A stretch of DNA of 64,000 bases from Atrichornis clamosus (lineage: Eukaryota; Chordata; Aves; Passeriformes; Menuridae): contig WBMZ01012781.1 in the NCBI GenBank assembly GCA_013400975.1, forward strand, positions 124,001 through 188,000. The letters run 5' to 3'. Every line of letters starts with the position of its first letter. The stretch's first letter is position 1. The position numbers were made by a program, and so were the translations under genes. The notes under the pieces are model-generated. The model worked only from the letters and a program-made list of their open reading frames with translations, was not told the origin of the DNA and did not search any database. Of the stretch, positions 1-14,805 are shown piece after piece.

Positions 1-3000
1 GGTGCCATCCACCTTCTCCTAAAATGCAAGTCTTGAAGTCAGAGGAATTGTATTTTTCTCTCTGGATCATGAAGGGAACCAAGTCAACCACCTCAGCAAG
101 ATAACTAGACTCGAAGAAAATAGTGTTACCTGGTATGATTCCTGTCCTGCTCTTAGACAATTGCTCTGTCCTCTAACCTGAAATTTCCAATTTGGACTCC
201 TATGTACAGGTTAATATACAGTAGTAGAGCAGCATATAAAACAGTGTCATGATCGTTCTTTGCTTCAGTCCAAAAAGAAAGCACTTACTGAGCTCAAACT
301 CCTCCAAGGAACCCCACCTCACTTTTTTCTGGACAAGGGCAGAATATAACTGGTGACCAAAGGAGAGGCCATGCAAAGGCAGTCTATTACAGTCATCTCC
401 TCTAACACATTTCACAAGAAATTTTATAGCCTAGCTCTGCTGCATTTCCAAACATACTAAATCACAGTTCTGCCACATCTTTATTCAGAAACCAATGCAA
501 TCAACTTCAGCTAATTATACATCCAACTTTTAAAGGAGGTGTACAGAGCTCATGTCACCACTTCCAGCTGAACCACTACTGGAAAGGAGGGTTTTGGCCA
601 TGATATTTTGTGTGTGATAACATGGTTTTAAATTTATGAAAAAGTGCAAGCACAGTTTCAAAGCAGAATTTGGTTTTAATATTTGTGTACCTGCTTCTGC
701 TTCCACTGAAATTAATAGCAACCTGCCACTGACTTCAGTGGAAGTGGTCTGAGGTCTTTATTCCATAGAAACACCAGCAGTAAAATCCAAGAAATTCATT
801 TTAGCTATTGTATTTTGGAAGGCTGACAACAGCTGCATGAAGAACTGAATGTGAATCTCCCAGGGAGACACGTAACACTTAAATCACTAAGCCATTCCCT
901 TTGATATCCATGCTGTATTATAAAATTAATCTTTTGTAGCAATTAATTAGAGTAGTTATGAGGAAAGTCATGCAGTCTGAGACTCACATTTATTGCTCAG
1001 TGTGGCCTTGTTTGTTTAGTCAGATTCCCTTAAGCCATTAATAGAGCTTTATGTTAATTTCCTTAATGCTTCTGATCAGCATGTTCAGAGTTACAACTCC
1101 ACTAGGGCTTCACAGATTATCCCAACATATAGTACAAGTACACAATAGAAGCTACTTCCCTCCGCATGTCATTCTCCATGGACACCCTAATGAGATTACA
1201 TCTATGCCAATCCAAAATGTTAGGGATAAGTAAATGAAACTCTTTGGGCTGTGACTGAACTTTCTGACACATTCAGCCCTGGAGAGGTTAAAAGTACAAA
1301 GCTGCCTGAGTTTGTTGCTGAAATTGTGAATAAGTAAAGAAAGCAAGTATATTCTTAAGCCAGATTTCTTTTCTCTGAAGGTATTTATCTGGAAATGCTT
1401 GAAAAGCTTGGTAAAGCACAGCCCCAATTTTCTTGAAAGGAAGTGAGATAAATCTTGAAAATGCCAGATGTAAATGCCGAACTGGAATTTATTCAAATGC
1501 CTTTCATGTCTAATGCATAAAGCCTGGTTATTTCATCAGTTGCTGTGAATCAACCCTAGGTACTTAAACATGTGAAAAACTCTAAGCTCATGTAGGAGAT
1601 TTTATGTATGTTACTTAACAACTGGCCCAAATCTCTCATTGGTTTCAGATTTCAGTAGTGATATGGAAACAACCAGGCACTTGTCTCAGGATGCCAGAGA
1701 ATGATCATTACATTTGTTACACTTTCCTAAAGAAGTCAGACAATGGAAAAATTACACACTACTGTGCAAAAAAAAATTATTGCACCCCTTAAACACAATC
1801 AAACAAACAAAAATCCCCAGTCCAAAATGAGTGACAACCCCTGCAATGGCTGCTTAATGTACTTCGTTATGTACATTTTCTTCTTCAGACTAGAGCAGCC
1901 TCTCACAGTGGCAGAACTGGAGTAATGATCCTCATGTCCTTCACTTGCAACCACGACTGCTAAAAATGGCAGTCTGAGGCTGTTTTGGAAAGCCAGGAAG
2001 CCCTTGGAGCACCATGTGAATGGCAGTTTGAAGCTGTAAATCTCACATACAAAGAGCCCAGGTGCTCCATCCCGCAGGAGGCAGAAGCTGCTGGTGTGGA
2101 CAGCAGATCAGACTATGGCAGGCTAAGCCCTCCAAGCTACAGCACGCACAGGGTCATGGACCCCAGCATGGACTACCTGACCTTCTCACCTAAGGATCCA
2201 GCCACTGGATCTATATGTCTCTCCCAATCTCCTCAAAACCTGCAAGTCACCCGCCTCCAAGCAATCTCATTGTCCACTGAGGCATTTGTCACAGTTTCAA
2301 CTTGGGCGTGTCAACATTACTAGTGAAAAGAGGTTTTATCCTTAAAGATCTCTTCTTCACTGAACACAGGACTAGCTCTTTTGTCTTGGCCCTAATTAGC
2401 CAAACCGATTGTAAATCTGTGTCTCCATTTACATGCTGCCTTCTCTTCTTATTACAATGGTGAGTTGGATCTTTTTCAGCAATGTAAAAATAATTTTTTT
2501 ACAGCATCATTTTAATTTTCTTCCTTTTTTCCCCCAAACCTGAGCTTCCTATTTTAGATTGAAGCTTATCCCCTGCAGAAACCTACATTCACAGTAGTTC
2601 AAAGGCACTGCCTTCCCATCAACTTTTAGAAATAGGCTGCACTAAAAAAACAGCTTTGGGATGCAGAAGCCACTATTAAGTAGTGCATTGAACTCTGAGA
2701 TCTTTGCTCTAGAGATGAACCTGAAGAAAAAAGATCAGACATATATTCAGAAAGAAATGGATATGTGCATGTCAGTGGTATATCAGTTTCTAATCAATAT
2801 TAAACCTCTAACTGCCAAGATCAATAACAGCTGCAGGGTCATAGCTGTCGCACAGTTTCTCAAACATATCAGCTAATAAAGATTTTTTAAAGATTTTTGC
2901 TTTAGTTGCTTTATGCCCAGCGGATGAGGAATCTCTACTTTCTTAAATATTTTCAATATTGAAATTCATATATGCTCTCATGATCAGATGTCGGGACCAC

Positions 3001-6000
3001 GAGTAAGCTTACCCCCTAGCTTAACAGACAATAAACACAACACAGAGATGCTGCACTCTTTCCAAAATGTAGTTCTGGAATGTTGAGTGAATTTCTAAAG
3101 AGACTTTTCAGTACTGCAATGGTCAATAGCTTTTGGTTTGTCTGCCAGCACAAAAAACAATACTGCAACAGCTCAGCATGATACTTTAGTGGGAACTGCT
3201 CTCTATTACATTGTTTACTGCACCTTAAAGAATACCTGGCAAATTGTCACTGTCCAGAGATCCTCAGGAATATGACAGCTGCTTGTTCTGATAGTATTTG
3301 ATTGAGTCATCTACTTAAGAATCCTTTTCACCTATACTTTTTCATGAACGGATGTTCACTCCTGCCATCTCACAAACACAGGGAAATGTTGCATTTTCTG
3401 GTGAAGTTGTAGCTTTGTTGTAGTTGCAAAAGCAAAAATGTGAATAGGGTCTAAGCAAAAGCATAGGATAACTTATAAGACTAATCGCTGTTGTAGGAAA
3501 AAAATTGACACACTTTTGGGTACATAATTTTTTAAATATGAAGTTTAAATGGATAATTGCAATTGTTAGACTGCCTGAGAGAAAAAGAGATTAGTTCCAT
3601 TGGAAAAGGGATGGATTACAACACATCAAGTTTTTCAGCTGTAGAAATCTAGACTATCCACCCAGGAAATTCTGAGTGCTCCTTAGGTGTAATATTAGTG
3701 CTCTATTAGCATAATTATTAGTGCTCTTTTGCTGTTCAGTTGTAATATTCCTTGAAGTCTAGGTATGGGAACATGGAGCTGCAGTGCACCCTGAGGGAGA
3801 AGTGACAAGGGTTTTTGTAGCGCTGCTGAACCAGACAAGGAAATTAATTTTATGCACTTCTATCCTGTCTCCTCTCTCAGTAGTGTGGCTGTGTGGGCTG
3901 TGCCCATTCACCATGTACAGCCTACATTAACACAGGAGCTTGTGAAAAAGCCCCATGCAGTAAGATCTCTTTGCCTAATTATTACCCTCAATGCCAAATG
4001 CTACACAGTGGAGAAGATAAGATTTTCTTTACTCTGCTGTGTCCTACCATGAACGAAGGGCACACGTTTTGTTTAAATTAATCACACTAAAATTTGGATT
4101 TCAAAATGAGCCTTTTTCTTTAGAGAATAATATTTTATTATGCACAGTGCGCAACTGATATACACACACAGTAGGAGTAAAGATGCTTGCTTCTGCTGTT
4201 TCAATTAACAAATATATTACAGGAAAACAGACATGATCACCCCCAAAAGCAAGCAAGTTATTAAAAAATGAAAAGCTCAATTTTTAATGTGATCCCCTCC
4301 CCTCCTCTCTTATTCTTGAGTTTTTGTGAAAACCAAAGGTTACAGCAAAGTCTGTAAGACATTGTTTTTGTTCAGTTTCACAAGTGTTTTGCTTTGTTGG
4401 CATTCAATGGTTTTACAAGAGAGAATAATGAAAGCACATAAAACCTGCAACCATCCCCAGTGGGACAGAAGTCAAACCAGAGAAAGCTGATGTCTTTGAG
4501 CTGACTGAGCCACAATAGACAGGTCTTAACACAGTAAAGAATTCCACAGACTGCGTTAGGGACTGTCAAACCTACCTCACTAACACCAATTAACCGGGAG
4601 ACAGGGAGATTTTAAAGTTTGGATCAAAGCCTTTCTTGTCCAGATGAAAGATCACATCAGTTTTGAAAGAAAGCTACAGATGTCTATGGGCAAAAAAAAA
4701 TCCCTCTTCCATTCAGCTTGTTTTTCAGTGAATTCTGAATTACTTTGTCAAGAAGAACAAAATAACATCCCAGCTGGAGAATGTGTCAGATGTTTCATTT
4801 AAGAACAACATGAAGTCAGGAAGGTGGTAGCCAACTTAGAGGGACTGTTTGATCCTTTCCCAAGACTGCATTGCTTTTGAGGAAGAGCAGTATTAAATCA
4901 TTCACTCTAATCAGTTATTGATTTAAAAACAAGCAATCTTTAAAAAAATCTCACAAACCAAATCAACTAACTGCACTCTCCTGCTTCATACAAGGATGTC
5001 ATGGCATCAGCATGTAGTACATGATACAGCAAACCACATCCAGGAATAGTGACCTCACTGAGCTTTAACTTACTAAAAAGGTTACAGTGGTTATCAACCA
5101 AATTGGCTTAATACTGTTCCATAAAAAGTTATGTGAATAATAAATTCAAATATATTTGATGCATTAGTAGATCAGGAAAGCTTACTGGAAAACAGTATCT
5201 GACACCATGTTCATTGCCTCATTCATTTTAGAGAGTATAGAGATGAGCTGATAGCTTTAGAGATTAATATACGCAAGTGCTTCATTGCTAGCAAGGAACA
5301 GACATATCAGCAAACATAAAAGAAATGCAGTCAAACACACTGTGGACTGTTTTGGGGACACAAAGTGCACACTTAGTGTCAGTGGGCATTTTTCAAGGAT
5401 AAGGATATATATATATACTATACTATATATACAATATATACTATATATACAATATAGATTCATCCCCTGCTTGTCGAAATTCCTCTCATATCCTTGTATT
5501 TTAACTCTGAGAACACAGTCCAGAGACATGCGAGCTTCTTTGTTACACAAGTGGATCAGCAGCCTCAAGTTATTCCAGCATTTTTTGGGGAGAATTTTCA
5601 GGCAAGCTTAAAAATAGAGCACTTAAAAATGCAAGATGTCAAGATTAAACTGTTGGAGCAAACAGAATGGATCCAAGCCTAGGTATTGATATAAGAAGGT
5701 TTTATAGCTTAGGAAGAAGTACCCAACAGCTGTAGTCTGCTAGAACAAATTCTGCTGTGCTGTACAAACTACATCATGTTCAGAAATAGTTTTGCCTGTC
5801 TGCTGACTCTGGGCAATATCTAGACTTTCTGTAGAAATATATTTGCCACAAAAATGGTTTTATACCAAAGCTGAAGGAAACAGTACTCCAAGTTTTGCTG
5901 ATGTATGGATTGAATTCAGAGGTTCTTTTCTCAGTTTCTTCCCTCTGAGAGGAACAGGAAGACAGCATTCCCTCACTGACTTTCAATTCACCTGTGTGCA

Positions 6001-9000
6001 GCAATCTTGTTTGGGCAGACATCAGTATGTCAAAGGCACATGCCAAATACTGCAGAATGGAAAGCACAAAATGGCTCCAAATACAAGACCTAGATTTATG
6101 GCTCCTTTGAACAGTGTGAGCATTAAATATCTGGATCAGAAATGTGCAGTACAAAATCCTGATTTTCTACTTATTTTGAAAAGAAACAAGCTTTTAGGTA
6201 CTGTGAACACTAGCTTGCACAGTGTTACTGCTGCTCATCTTTGCTCTGATTTAAACTTACAGGAGCAGAAGCAAAAATATTCCAACCTTTTAAATACCAA
6301 TAAAATCCATTAATTATCTCATAAATTTTTTTTTAAAAATCCATTTTAAAAAACCCTTGGAAATAGTAATATAAATATTCTGCTGTAAACAAAGCAGTTG
6401 ACTGAGAAAAATAAATGTATAAATTTAGGGGAGAAAACCAGCAGAAAACAATAAGCATTCATTCTCTTTGGAAACCAAAGTGGATAAATAGGTTTAGTCA
6501 TCTCTGTCCCAAGAGAGTCTCAAACCATGCATTTTTTTTCAGTGTAAAGTGCAAAGAATTGCATTGCATTTTGAATCCCATTTTAGGACTAATTAAAGGC
6601 TTGATTGTGCCACTTTCTCTGTGTTGGAATGCACGTCAATACATACTCAGCTTAAGGCATGTGCTCAGGGAGAACTATTCAAGCACTTAACATCATTAGC
6701 TATGATTTTATGTGCTTTGCTGGATCTGGGCCGTAATGTATAGAGCATATTACCCATCTTGCAAGTGAATGACAAAAATTAATGTCATCTAAGCGATAAT
6801 GAAATGGATTTACTCCAGATGTAAGTTGCTCCTTCTCATGTAATTTAAATGTTCAGGTTATTTAAGTCAGACTTGTAGTGTTATATGGAAGAGTTCAGAC
6901 TTTGTTAAGAGAGGTGCCAAAATAGCATAATAAAAATATATTTAGAGACCAGGTTAACTAATGGGAATATTTAAAATCTGCTTTGATATTCTTTCCTGTC
7001 TAAGATGTATCTTTGTTTTTTACCGTATTTTAGGTTAATGTCATTTGCAATAACTATTTTGATTGCAAACAAAAATCTAAAAAAGCAAGGGACAATTCCG
7101 ATTCCAGTTTACCAGGAAGGCTAGCCTTCCTAGCCTCATATTTCCCAATCATATGCCTAAAAAGCTCTCTTAAATAAATATCTCATGCCCCCATGTGGTT
7201 AAAGAGAGACACTGCTGAATAAATCCTTTGGCTTGGCTTCTCTCTTTCCTTTTACTTGCACTCAGCAGTGTGTGCCCAAAGGAAGAAGATAGCTAAACTC
7301 TGTAATAGCCTAATTTAGATATGTTGCCAATAATAAACATCTACAAATAAGCAAAATATAGAAAATTCTGAGCTGTTTTAGGCACTACCATAGGATAATC
7401 CAGGATAGAGTTTACAAAAATCTGACTAAAAATGCCTCACCTGAAATTGCAGCATGTATTCATTGACCAGTGCTTAGGAGGGCAACAGCTACAACCCACC
7501 TGTTAAAGTCTAGGCATCTTAGGTTTTCACCTGTAGTTAGATTAAAAATATGCCCTGAAAATACCAATTTATGATCTACATCAATAGATTTAGTGTCAAG
7601 AAGGGGGATGTGTGAGCTTTTTCTCAAAGCAAATGTCCAATCTTGGAGGCTTGGCAAAGCAGATATCAAGATAGACTTTTTTAGTATATTTCTTCACATA
7701 ACAGACTCAAGAAAAGGAGAGAATGGTTCTCATCCATCATATCCAGCAACTTGTTGTTTACAACAAAAAGAAACTAAGAAGTCTCCACGTGTAACCCATC
7801 CTATGACTCTACAATGGTAATTTTCTAGATTAGAATTAGAGATAATTCAGTATTTGTAATAGAACTCCTTTTCAATAATTTGTATTCATCTACTGTTGCA
7901 ATCCTGCAGACATGTCTATTATACACCCATTAGTCTGCATGTGGAGAGAGGTTTGATTCCTTTTGGCCACAGACATGCTTTTTGACCTACTGTAAAATCA
8001 CTGAAAGTTGTACTGAAAGATACTGAGTTTTTCTAAATGGCAAGGTCAGTTATTTCCATCAAAATCAAAAGTGTCAGGGTATCCCCTACCTCTCTATTCA
8101 AACATTTAACTCTCCTAAGCAGCTCCCCATCACTGTAGCCAAGTTTGTGTTGCCTTCTCTCTCAGTGCTTGGGGTACAATGGCTAGATTGGCCGGCTGAG
8201 CTGACTGTTAAATGCTTATATTTATTTACGTGCACTAAGCAATTGGCACCATTACCTGTGGAGCAGGTTTCGGCTGTGATGCTACAGCAGGTAAGCATAT
8301 GACACTTAAATTACCTACCTACTGTGCTCATCCCCTTTTGCTGTGATGACCTCCCCACCACACTTACAACTAATGAAATTAACGGTTTCGTCCATCTGTT
8401 CGGAACCAAAATCTATGGCATGGTGTTAGGGTGGGAGCAATCCTAAGACCTGCTTCTTGCTCAGCCCTGGCATCCACCTGTGGTGTTCCATGCTGACCTC
8501 CCCTCAGCTTTCTATAACGGTGACATCCTGTGCGAGAGGCTGGTGAGATGAACTTTAATTGAGAAATTAATATACAGCAGGAGGGCAAGAAAAAGAATGG
8601 AAACTGTGTGAAAGTAGGAGTCTTACAGCTGTTTGTCATACAGAGATGTGAAATTGGTAGTCATTATGCTCTCCTGCATCTAGACAAATAGTTGCTAAAT
8701 TAAACAGCCTTTAAAGAAACAGAGAGGCAGAAAAGCAGCTTGCCTCCTCTGTGCCCAGCCTGGCAGCCTGCTCCTAAAGAACAATTTTAATTTTTTCTAC
8801 CAAAACAAATGCAAGAGTATAAGGAACTATATGATAGAACTAGGTGACTATTACGAATTTCTCCAGTGATGTACTGTTGTAAACAGAAAAATAAACAGCT
8901 CACTACTGTAAAAAATTACAGGGCTGTAAATCCACCAGGGGATTGTGGTGAAATCATAAACTACAAGAGCAGAGCTCAAGTGGCCTTATACAGTCACCAC

Positions 9001-9519
9001 AATGCAGCAATGGAATTATAGCCCTATAACTCAAAATTTACTTAGTTCTCATACTCCAGAGCAAGGAACTAAGCTTTGGATCACCATCCTGCACAGACTG
9101 TCCAGATTTGCTCTTCCCCTCCTGTGCTTTCTGCCTCTTACTCTGTTACTGCCTTGGCACTGCACACAGCTCTTGCTGTTCCTAGCACTTCCCTTAAAAT
9201 GCAGCAACTGCCACCAGAACTTCTTTGCTATTGGGACTAAAACTCCTTGATTTTGTCTTTTAAGAAAATCAGTGTGAGGTTCAGGGAACTGAGTAGCAAA
9301 TGAACTGACTTGGCATTTCATAAAAATTTTGAGGAACAGTGTCCTATTAAAAGGTCCTGATGCCCAAGCCAATACATCAAGAAGCAAAGAGTGATACTTC
9401 CAGGCCATTGCCAGCCCATCCCAGAAATGTTGGACACTACTGGTAGCTCCTAGAAGGACCAATAAATGTTTTTTACTCATAAAGAGTTTAAACAGTGCTC
9501 TCAGGTACATAGTGTGACT
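1..9519. other. Gene-free intergenic DNA
   Basis: No exon, RNA gene or full repeat could be supported. Open frames are short, lack recognisable domains and occur on both strands at the density expected of AT-rich non-coding DNA. The only local structures noticed are an AT-rich microsatellite at 5406-5456 and a small palindrome at 726-741. In human the gene-poor side 5' of NPVF leads towards MIR148A and NFE2L3; I looked for the miR-148a seed region and did not find it. Confidence 0.6.
5406..5456. repeat. AT-rich microsatellite (TA/TATAC type)
   Basis: About 50 bases of alternating TA with interspersed C, in the style of ATATACTATATATACAATA. It is a simple repeat, likely length-polymorphic, and self-complementary enough to extrude as a cruciform. 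Confidence 0.9.
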
Positions 9520-9612
9520 CTCAGGGTGTCCTGCACAGGGCCAGGAGTTGGACTTGATGATCCTGACAGGTCCCTTCCAACTCAGCAGATTCTATGATTC
9601 TGTGATTCTATA
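9520..9612 (+). mobile_element. CR1 LINE 3' tail (short fragment)
   Basis: The sequence runs GGAGTTGGACTTGATGATCC, then GGTCCCTTCCAACTCAGCAG, and ends ATTCTATGATTCTGTGATTCT. These are the conserved 3' untranslated end and terminal octamer-like repeats of the bird CR1 retrotransposon, sense strand. It is 5'-truncated, as most CR1 copies are. Confidence 0.9.
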
Positions 9613-12600
9613 ATAAATTAGGGGCTCCTGTGCAATAGTTTTGAAATGTTCTCCTTCAAAACAAAGTGAGGTTGAACACAGCTGTTTCAGTATATGTGGG
9701 CCCCAAACTAGCAATTAAATCTGAGTAATCCTGGTGTTTTCCTCTAGATCCTTTCATTTTAAAATGGCATGTCCCAACCAGTATTCAGGTTCTAAATTTG
9801 TTCTCTCAGTGCTTTTTTTCTTTTCTTATTTATTTCTTCATGAGCTTTCCTCATTCCACTGCCCTGAGATATCACAGATGACCTGCAGAACAGCCAATAC
9901 ATGGGTTCCAGTACTCACTTGCACCTTATCATTCCCAGTCTTCCCATTAGAAACCTTCTGACCCCATAGTCACACCATAGGGACCAGATCTTCACAAGAA
10001 TCTGTCCTCTGTATCTCAGATGAACAGGGAAGCACTCAAAATTTTTTTAAAAAGAAAAAAAAAGTGGGAGGGAAAGTAGGGGAGAAAAGAGACTTGTTTT
10101 TTTTTTCACAAGACCATAAAAATTTCAGTGCTAAAGGAGCCAAGCTGTCCAGCAATATCCTGTTCCAACTGTCAAAGAAAGCTACACAAAATCCACAATA
10201 ATTGGATAACTGTCTGCACTGTTAATCTTGTCTCTTTTTTATCAAGTTGGTACCTCTCTTCCCAAGCCCTATTACAACCAGCTGAGAAGCTTTTGACCCT
10301 CTTTCTGGGAGGTGGGCTTGGCAGGAGGCTTGCTCAAATAAACTGGACCTGTTTCTCCAGCTTTTCCAGTAAAGCACTTGCAGTCTTTCTCTCACTCCAC
10401 AAAACACAGGTGTTTTCTCTTAATTTGTTTTCCTCTCCTAAATTGCTTACATTTTTTCCTAAAGTGAAAATCAGTCCCTGCAACCCACAGTTCAGCTAAC
10501 ATATAATTTTATCTTCAAACCCCTCAGTGTTTACATACAAGGCACTGGGGAACTATTAAATGAGCACAGTATTTCTAAGAAAAAAACATTCTTAAAAAGG
10601 GGAGAACAAGGAATGAAGGTATTTGTATCTATAACTAACACAGGCTCCAAACTGAAAAAGTGAAGGGAGAACATGAAATAATGAATATATTAAGAGTCCC
10701 TTGGTTAATAGTTAACTTGAATAAAATCTACTAATGATTTTTTAAAGTCCTGGAGGCGTTTTTAAGGCATAATTTAATGTTGTATTTTTTTCTCATGCAC
10801 TTTCTATTGCTGCCTGTGCACTCTAGATTTAATCGGATTTCTCATTCTTGTAAGACTTTATGAAGTCTTACTTGATTTACAGCCAACCAAAGCACTTTTA
10901 ATAATGTATGGTAAAACGGTTTAATTTTTAATAGACAAGAATGAGCAAGGGCTGCTACGAGCTGTAGTAGATTGGTAAGTACAGTATTACACTGCAGAGT
11001 AGTTAGTAGAAAAGAATGTATTTATATCCCAAACGTTATTGAAAACATGTTTATTTTGTTACTAACACAAATGTATAATTGAAGAACCTGTCTAATCTGG
11101 AATTATTGTTCACACCTTATTTACCAAGGAGACAAAGTCATTTTCAGCTTGTTACCATAACAGCTCAAGACTCTCATTGTTTTCCCATCTCTTATGCTGT
11201 TCTGCTGCTTCAAAACCTCAAGGACAAAAAAAATATTAAAATGTGAAGTTACATATCTATATTCTGGATTCAGGGAATCAAGGGGGAAAGTATCTTTTAA
11301 CACTGGTGATTAATTCATAGGGGTTAACCTTAAAATAAGATTATTTCTACCTTGATATTTGTACACATTTGTCCTTTGTTTACTACTACTCAGCTAACAG
11401 GAAAACTCAGAGCTACATGTAGGTGAAAATGTGGTTTAAAACTGAAGGTCTGATTCTACAAATCAGTGAGGGCTGTTTCATAAAGGTTATTTTTTCATAC
11501 CAAGCTATACTACACAAAGAAGGGGGCTTTCATAGTAGAGGAAGTTCCCCTATTCTTCTTCAAAATCGCAAAAGCTAAGATAATGCCTCATTAATAAAGA
11601 TTGAAATTATCACTGTGTCCACAGTAAATTTACAGATGTTGAGACTTTATACCTGCAGTATTTCAGCAGAGTCATTCCTGATTTAGTATCCGTTTCCTAA
11701 TGCAATGAGGCAAATCTGTTTCTCTGTGCGTGTTTGCCTGTCAGTCACCTTTGACAACTTTCAAGTCTAGAAGTCAAGTTCAGTTAAATGTAGCCGGGAG
11801 AAGTCTCTGAAATAACAGGCGCAGCAAGAGAAGACAGACACACTGCTTGCACCCAGATCCTACGGTAACGTTAATCCTTACTGGGCCTCAGAGAATACAC
11901 ACTGTCATTTAATATTCAATCAATAAGTTATGGGAAAGCAAGTTTCACTGGTTCTCCTGATCTCTGAAATATTTATTATCAGTATGAGAGGGACACCAGG
12001 CTTACACCTGTATACAGTGTCAGGATACTAAGTGGAGGTATATCTATCTGCTTAGAGCCATATATATTCCAGGCAAATATACCTTGCATTGTGCACCAGA
12101 ACAGAGCAAAGCCAACAAAACCCACTGTATGCCATAGGAACGGGTGAAAAAAAGAATAGAATTGCTTGCCAATGAAAAACTTACACATTTTTAAATCTTC
12201 TTACTTCAAAATGAGCCATAGGGTAGGTCAGATAATACATAATGGCAAAATGAATATATTATGAATGATTTATCATTATGGGAATGTACAGATGCTTATT
12301 GATGGCATGAGTCATATAACACGCAATTTTCACACAATATGTTGTTAATAATGGATAAGGATTTATCAGCATATTCTCATATTAAAAAACAGCAATATTA
12401 AAACTTGTTCTTTCACTGGAATCAAATAACTGCACATGGAGTTGCTTATGAAATTGAGCTACTTTTGCCATTACTACTAACTATATTTTGATGTCAAACT
12501 TTTAAAGTAGATATTCATCAACTTGTCACAGATCAGATCCACCTTGCTGCTGTACCACTAAGCCAAACTCCTCCCACCTATGTGCCCAAATGTGCCTACC

Positions 12601-14142
12601 TACACTAAAAGAAGAAGAAAATAGAAGCAAACACTACCTTGCCCTAGTTTGTAGTATGCACCATGGGAAAACTGGCCCTGCCTGTGAGGCTTGTTTCACA
12701 TGTAGACGACAGGGTTCATTCCTATCAAACTTGGGAATTTTCAAAACAGAAGCCTGGTTATGTTCAAGTCCTCTGAATAGCTTAGCTGATGAGTGATGTA
12801 AGATAGCAAGAAAAAGCAAGTGTAGGGCCAGAGGCTAAGAACTCAAAAATTGTTTTCAACAATACCCAGAAACCTTTCCCGTCCATGTGCCCAAATCAGA
12901 CCCCTTGTGGATCAAACTGGAGCAATTAAAGAATACAACATAATGTTCCACCAACAAATGAATCTTCCCTCCGCAAATAAATAATTTTAATGGAACATGA
13001 CAAGATGCCTCAGCTGCCTCAGCTGGAAGTCAGCTGGGCCAGCTTATGCTGCTACTGAAGTCACGATCACATTGATGAAGAGCACTCACGTCATCCATTC
13101 TGGTACTTGAGTGCTAGGGTCTGACAAGTCCTTCCTCAGGAAAGATAATGAACAATCACTGTAACTGTTTGACTTGAAATTTCCGAGGAGTTCCTGCTGC
13201 AAAGTCATCAAAGGCAAATTTATTAATAAGTACAGTGACACACAACTCCCTTACTGCCTGGCTTGAAAAACATCTGAAAACTTAACTTTATGTTGATTAG
13301 GAAATCAACATACATAGGAGACAAGCTTAATGTCAAGAAAGCCTGATTCAGCTCAGACAACAGCAATATGTTTTCCTTTTCTGTCTAGGGAAAACAGAAT
13401 TTGTATCTGTGCCAAATAATGCAGGAGAGGTTTTGGATCTTGCCAATTCCATTTAATTTAGAAGGCAAATATCCTCAGACAGTTAATTGAAAGACCATTG
13501 ATCAAGAGATGTTCATAAACCAGTAGCCAGATAAAAGGAAGACCAAGTAGTAAATGACCATGTTAGACAGATATTAGAGTAGAATTGCATTCTTTATTGT
13601 CTTTATTGTTACCATATAGAAAAGAAAATTTCCACAGATTGAAGCCCCTGATATAAGCCTTGAGAGAGTCAGGAACCCACACTCAGCCCTTGTTGAAAAG
13701 AGACAAGTGCTCCCCCTGACCTACCAGAGCACTAAGAGGACATGGGCTCCTTCTAGAGGTCTTCTCCATTGGCATTTTCATTTTATTCTCTCTGTTTTCC
13801 AAATAATTTGGCTCAGATGTGAAAACACCAAAATTTTGGTATACCAAAAATTCCATTTCCCTGCCAAGAATATTATTTAGAAACAAAAGACAAGTCACCT
13901 ACTCTGAGAAGAGGGCTCATACCAAGGCACTCAGAGGGCAAATGCATCATCATGCTTTCTTACTTCCTGCTTACATGGTTTATGTGTGCTCCTACAAGCC
14001 CTCTTCATGAATCACTACTGGGACAGGATCTTTTCCCTTCCTATCTACCACATTCTACTCTAAAACACCTTGTAGAACAGTCTTAGAGAATGTAAGGGCA
14101 AGCACTGTCCCTTGAGACTCTACAGACCTGTTTTTATTCCCA
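9613..14142. other. Gene-free intergenic DNA
   Basis: No exon or RNA gene could be supported. A short inverted repeat (GTAAGACTT and its complement, loop of four) lies at 10850-10871. A purine-rich stretch followed by a T-run is at about 10040-10110. Confidence 0.55.
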
Positions 14143-14805
14143 TCACATGAGCCAGCAATGTGCACTGGCAGCACAGAAAGCCAACCATAACCTGGGCTGC
14201 ATCCAAAAAAGTGTGGCCAGAAGGTGAGGGAGATGACTCTGCCCCTCTACTCCACTCTCGTGAGATCCCACCCGAGTTACTGCATTCAACTCTCAGCTCT
14301 CTGACATAATAAGGACATGGGCCTGTTGGATTGGGTGCAGAGGAGGGCCATGAAGATAATCAGAGGGCTGGAGAACCTTTCCTATGAAGACAGGCTGAGA
14401 GAGTTGGGGTTCTTCAGCCTGGAGAAAGGAAAGCTCCAGGGAGACCTAATTGCACCTTGCAGTAGCTAAAGGGTGCCTACAAGAAAACTGGAGAGAGACT
14501 TTTGCAAGGGCCTGTAGTGAAGGGACAAGGGCAGATAGCTTTGAAGACAGTGGATTTGGATTAGATATAAGGAAGAAATTCTTCACTATGAGGGTGGTGA
14601 GGCACTGGAACAGGTTGCCAAGAAAAGTTGTGGATGTCCCATCTCTGAAGTGTTCAAGGCCAACTTGGATGGGGCTCAGAGCAAGCTGGTCTAGTGGAAG
14701 TAGTGCAAGCTGGTCTAGTGAAAGTATCCCTGATTATGGCATGGTGGGTTAGAACTAGATGATTTTTAAGTTCCCTTCCAACTCAAAACAATCTATGATT
14801 CCATG
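14143..14805 (+). mobile_element. CR1 LINE 3' portion (ORF2 C-terminus plus 3' UTR)
   Basis: Sense-strand CR1 of about 660 bp. It starts within the part of ORF2 that follows the reverse transcriptase core. The translation includes [19 protein letters not shown] and [12 protein letters not shown], the usual CR1 carboxyl end, in frames now broken by stops. It ends in the 3' UTR with TTCCCTTCCAACTC and ATCTATGATTCCATG. It carries a private tandem duplication of about 24 bp at 14681-14727. It is 5'-truncated and inactive. Confidence 0.93.

Noticed and set aside
5843..6313. 156-codon open frame on + strand
   Set aside because: Longest non-repeat frame in the first 16 kb, but the composition is unremarkable and an antisense frame of 124 codons overlaps it. 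No homology recognised; kept as chance.
7186..7200. Minus-strand CTCF-like CCACATGGGGGCAT
   Set aside because: Two mismatches in the core and no flanking match; too weak to list as a feature.
9049..9510. 153-codon open frame on the minus strand
   Set aside because: No similarity, signal or domain that I recognise, and no splice or promoter context. The opposite strand is also open.
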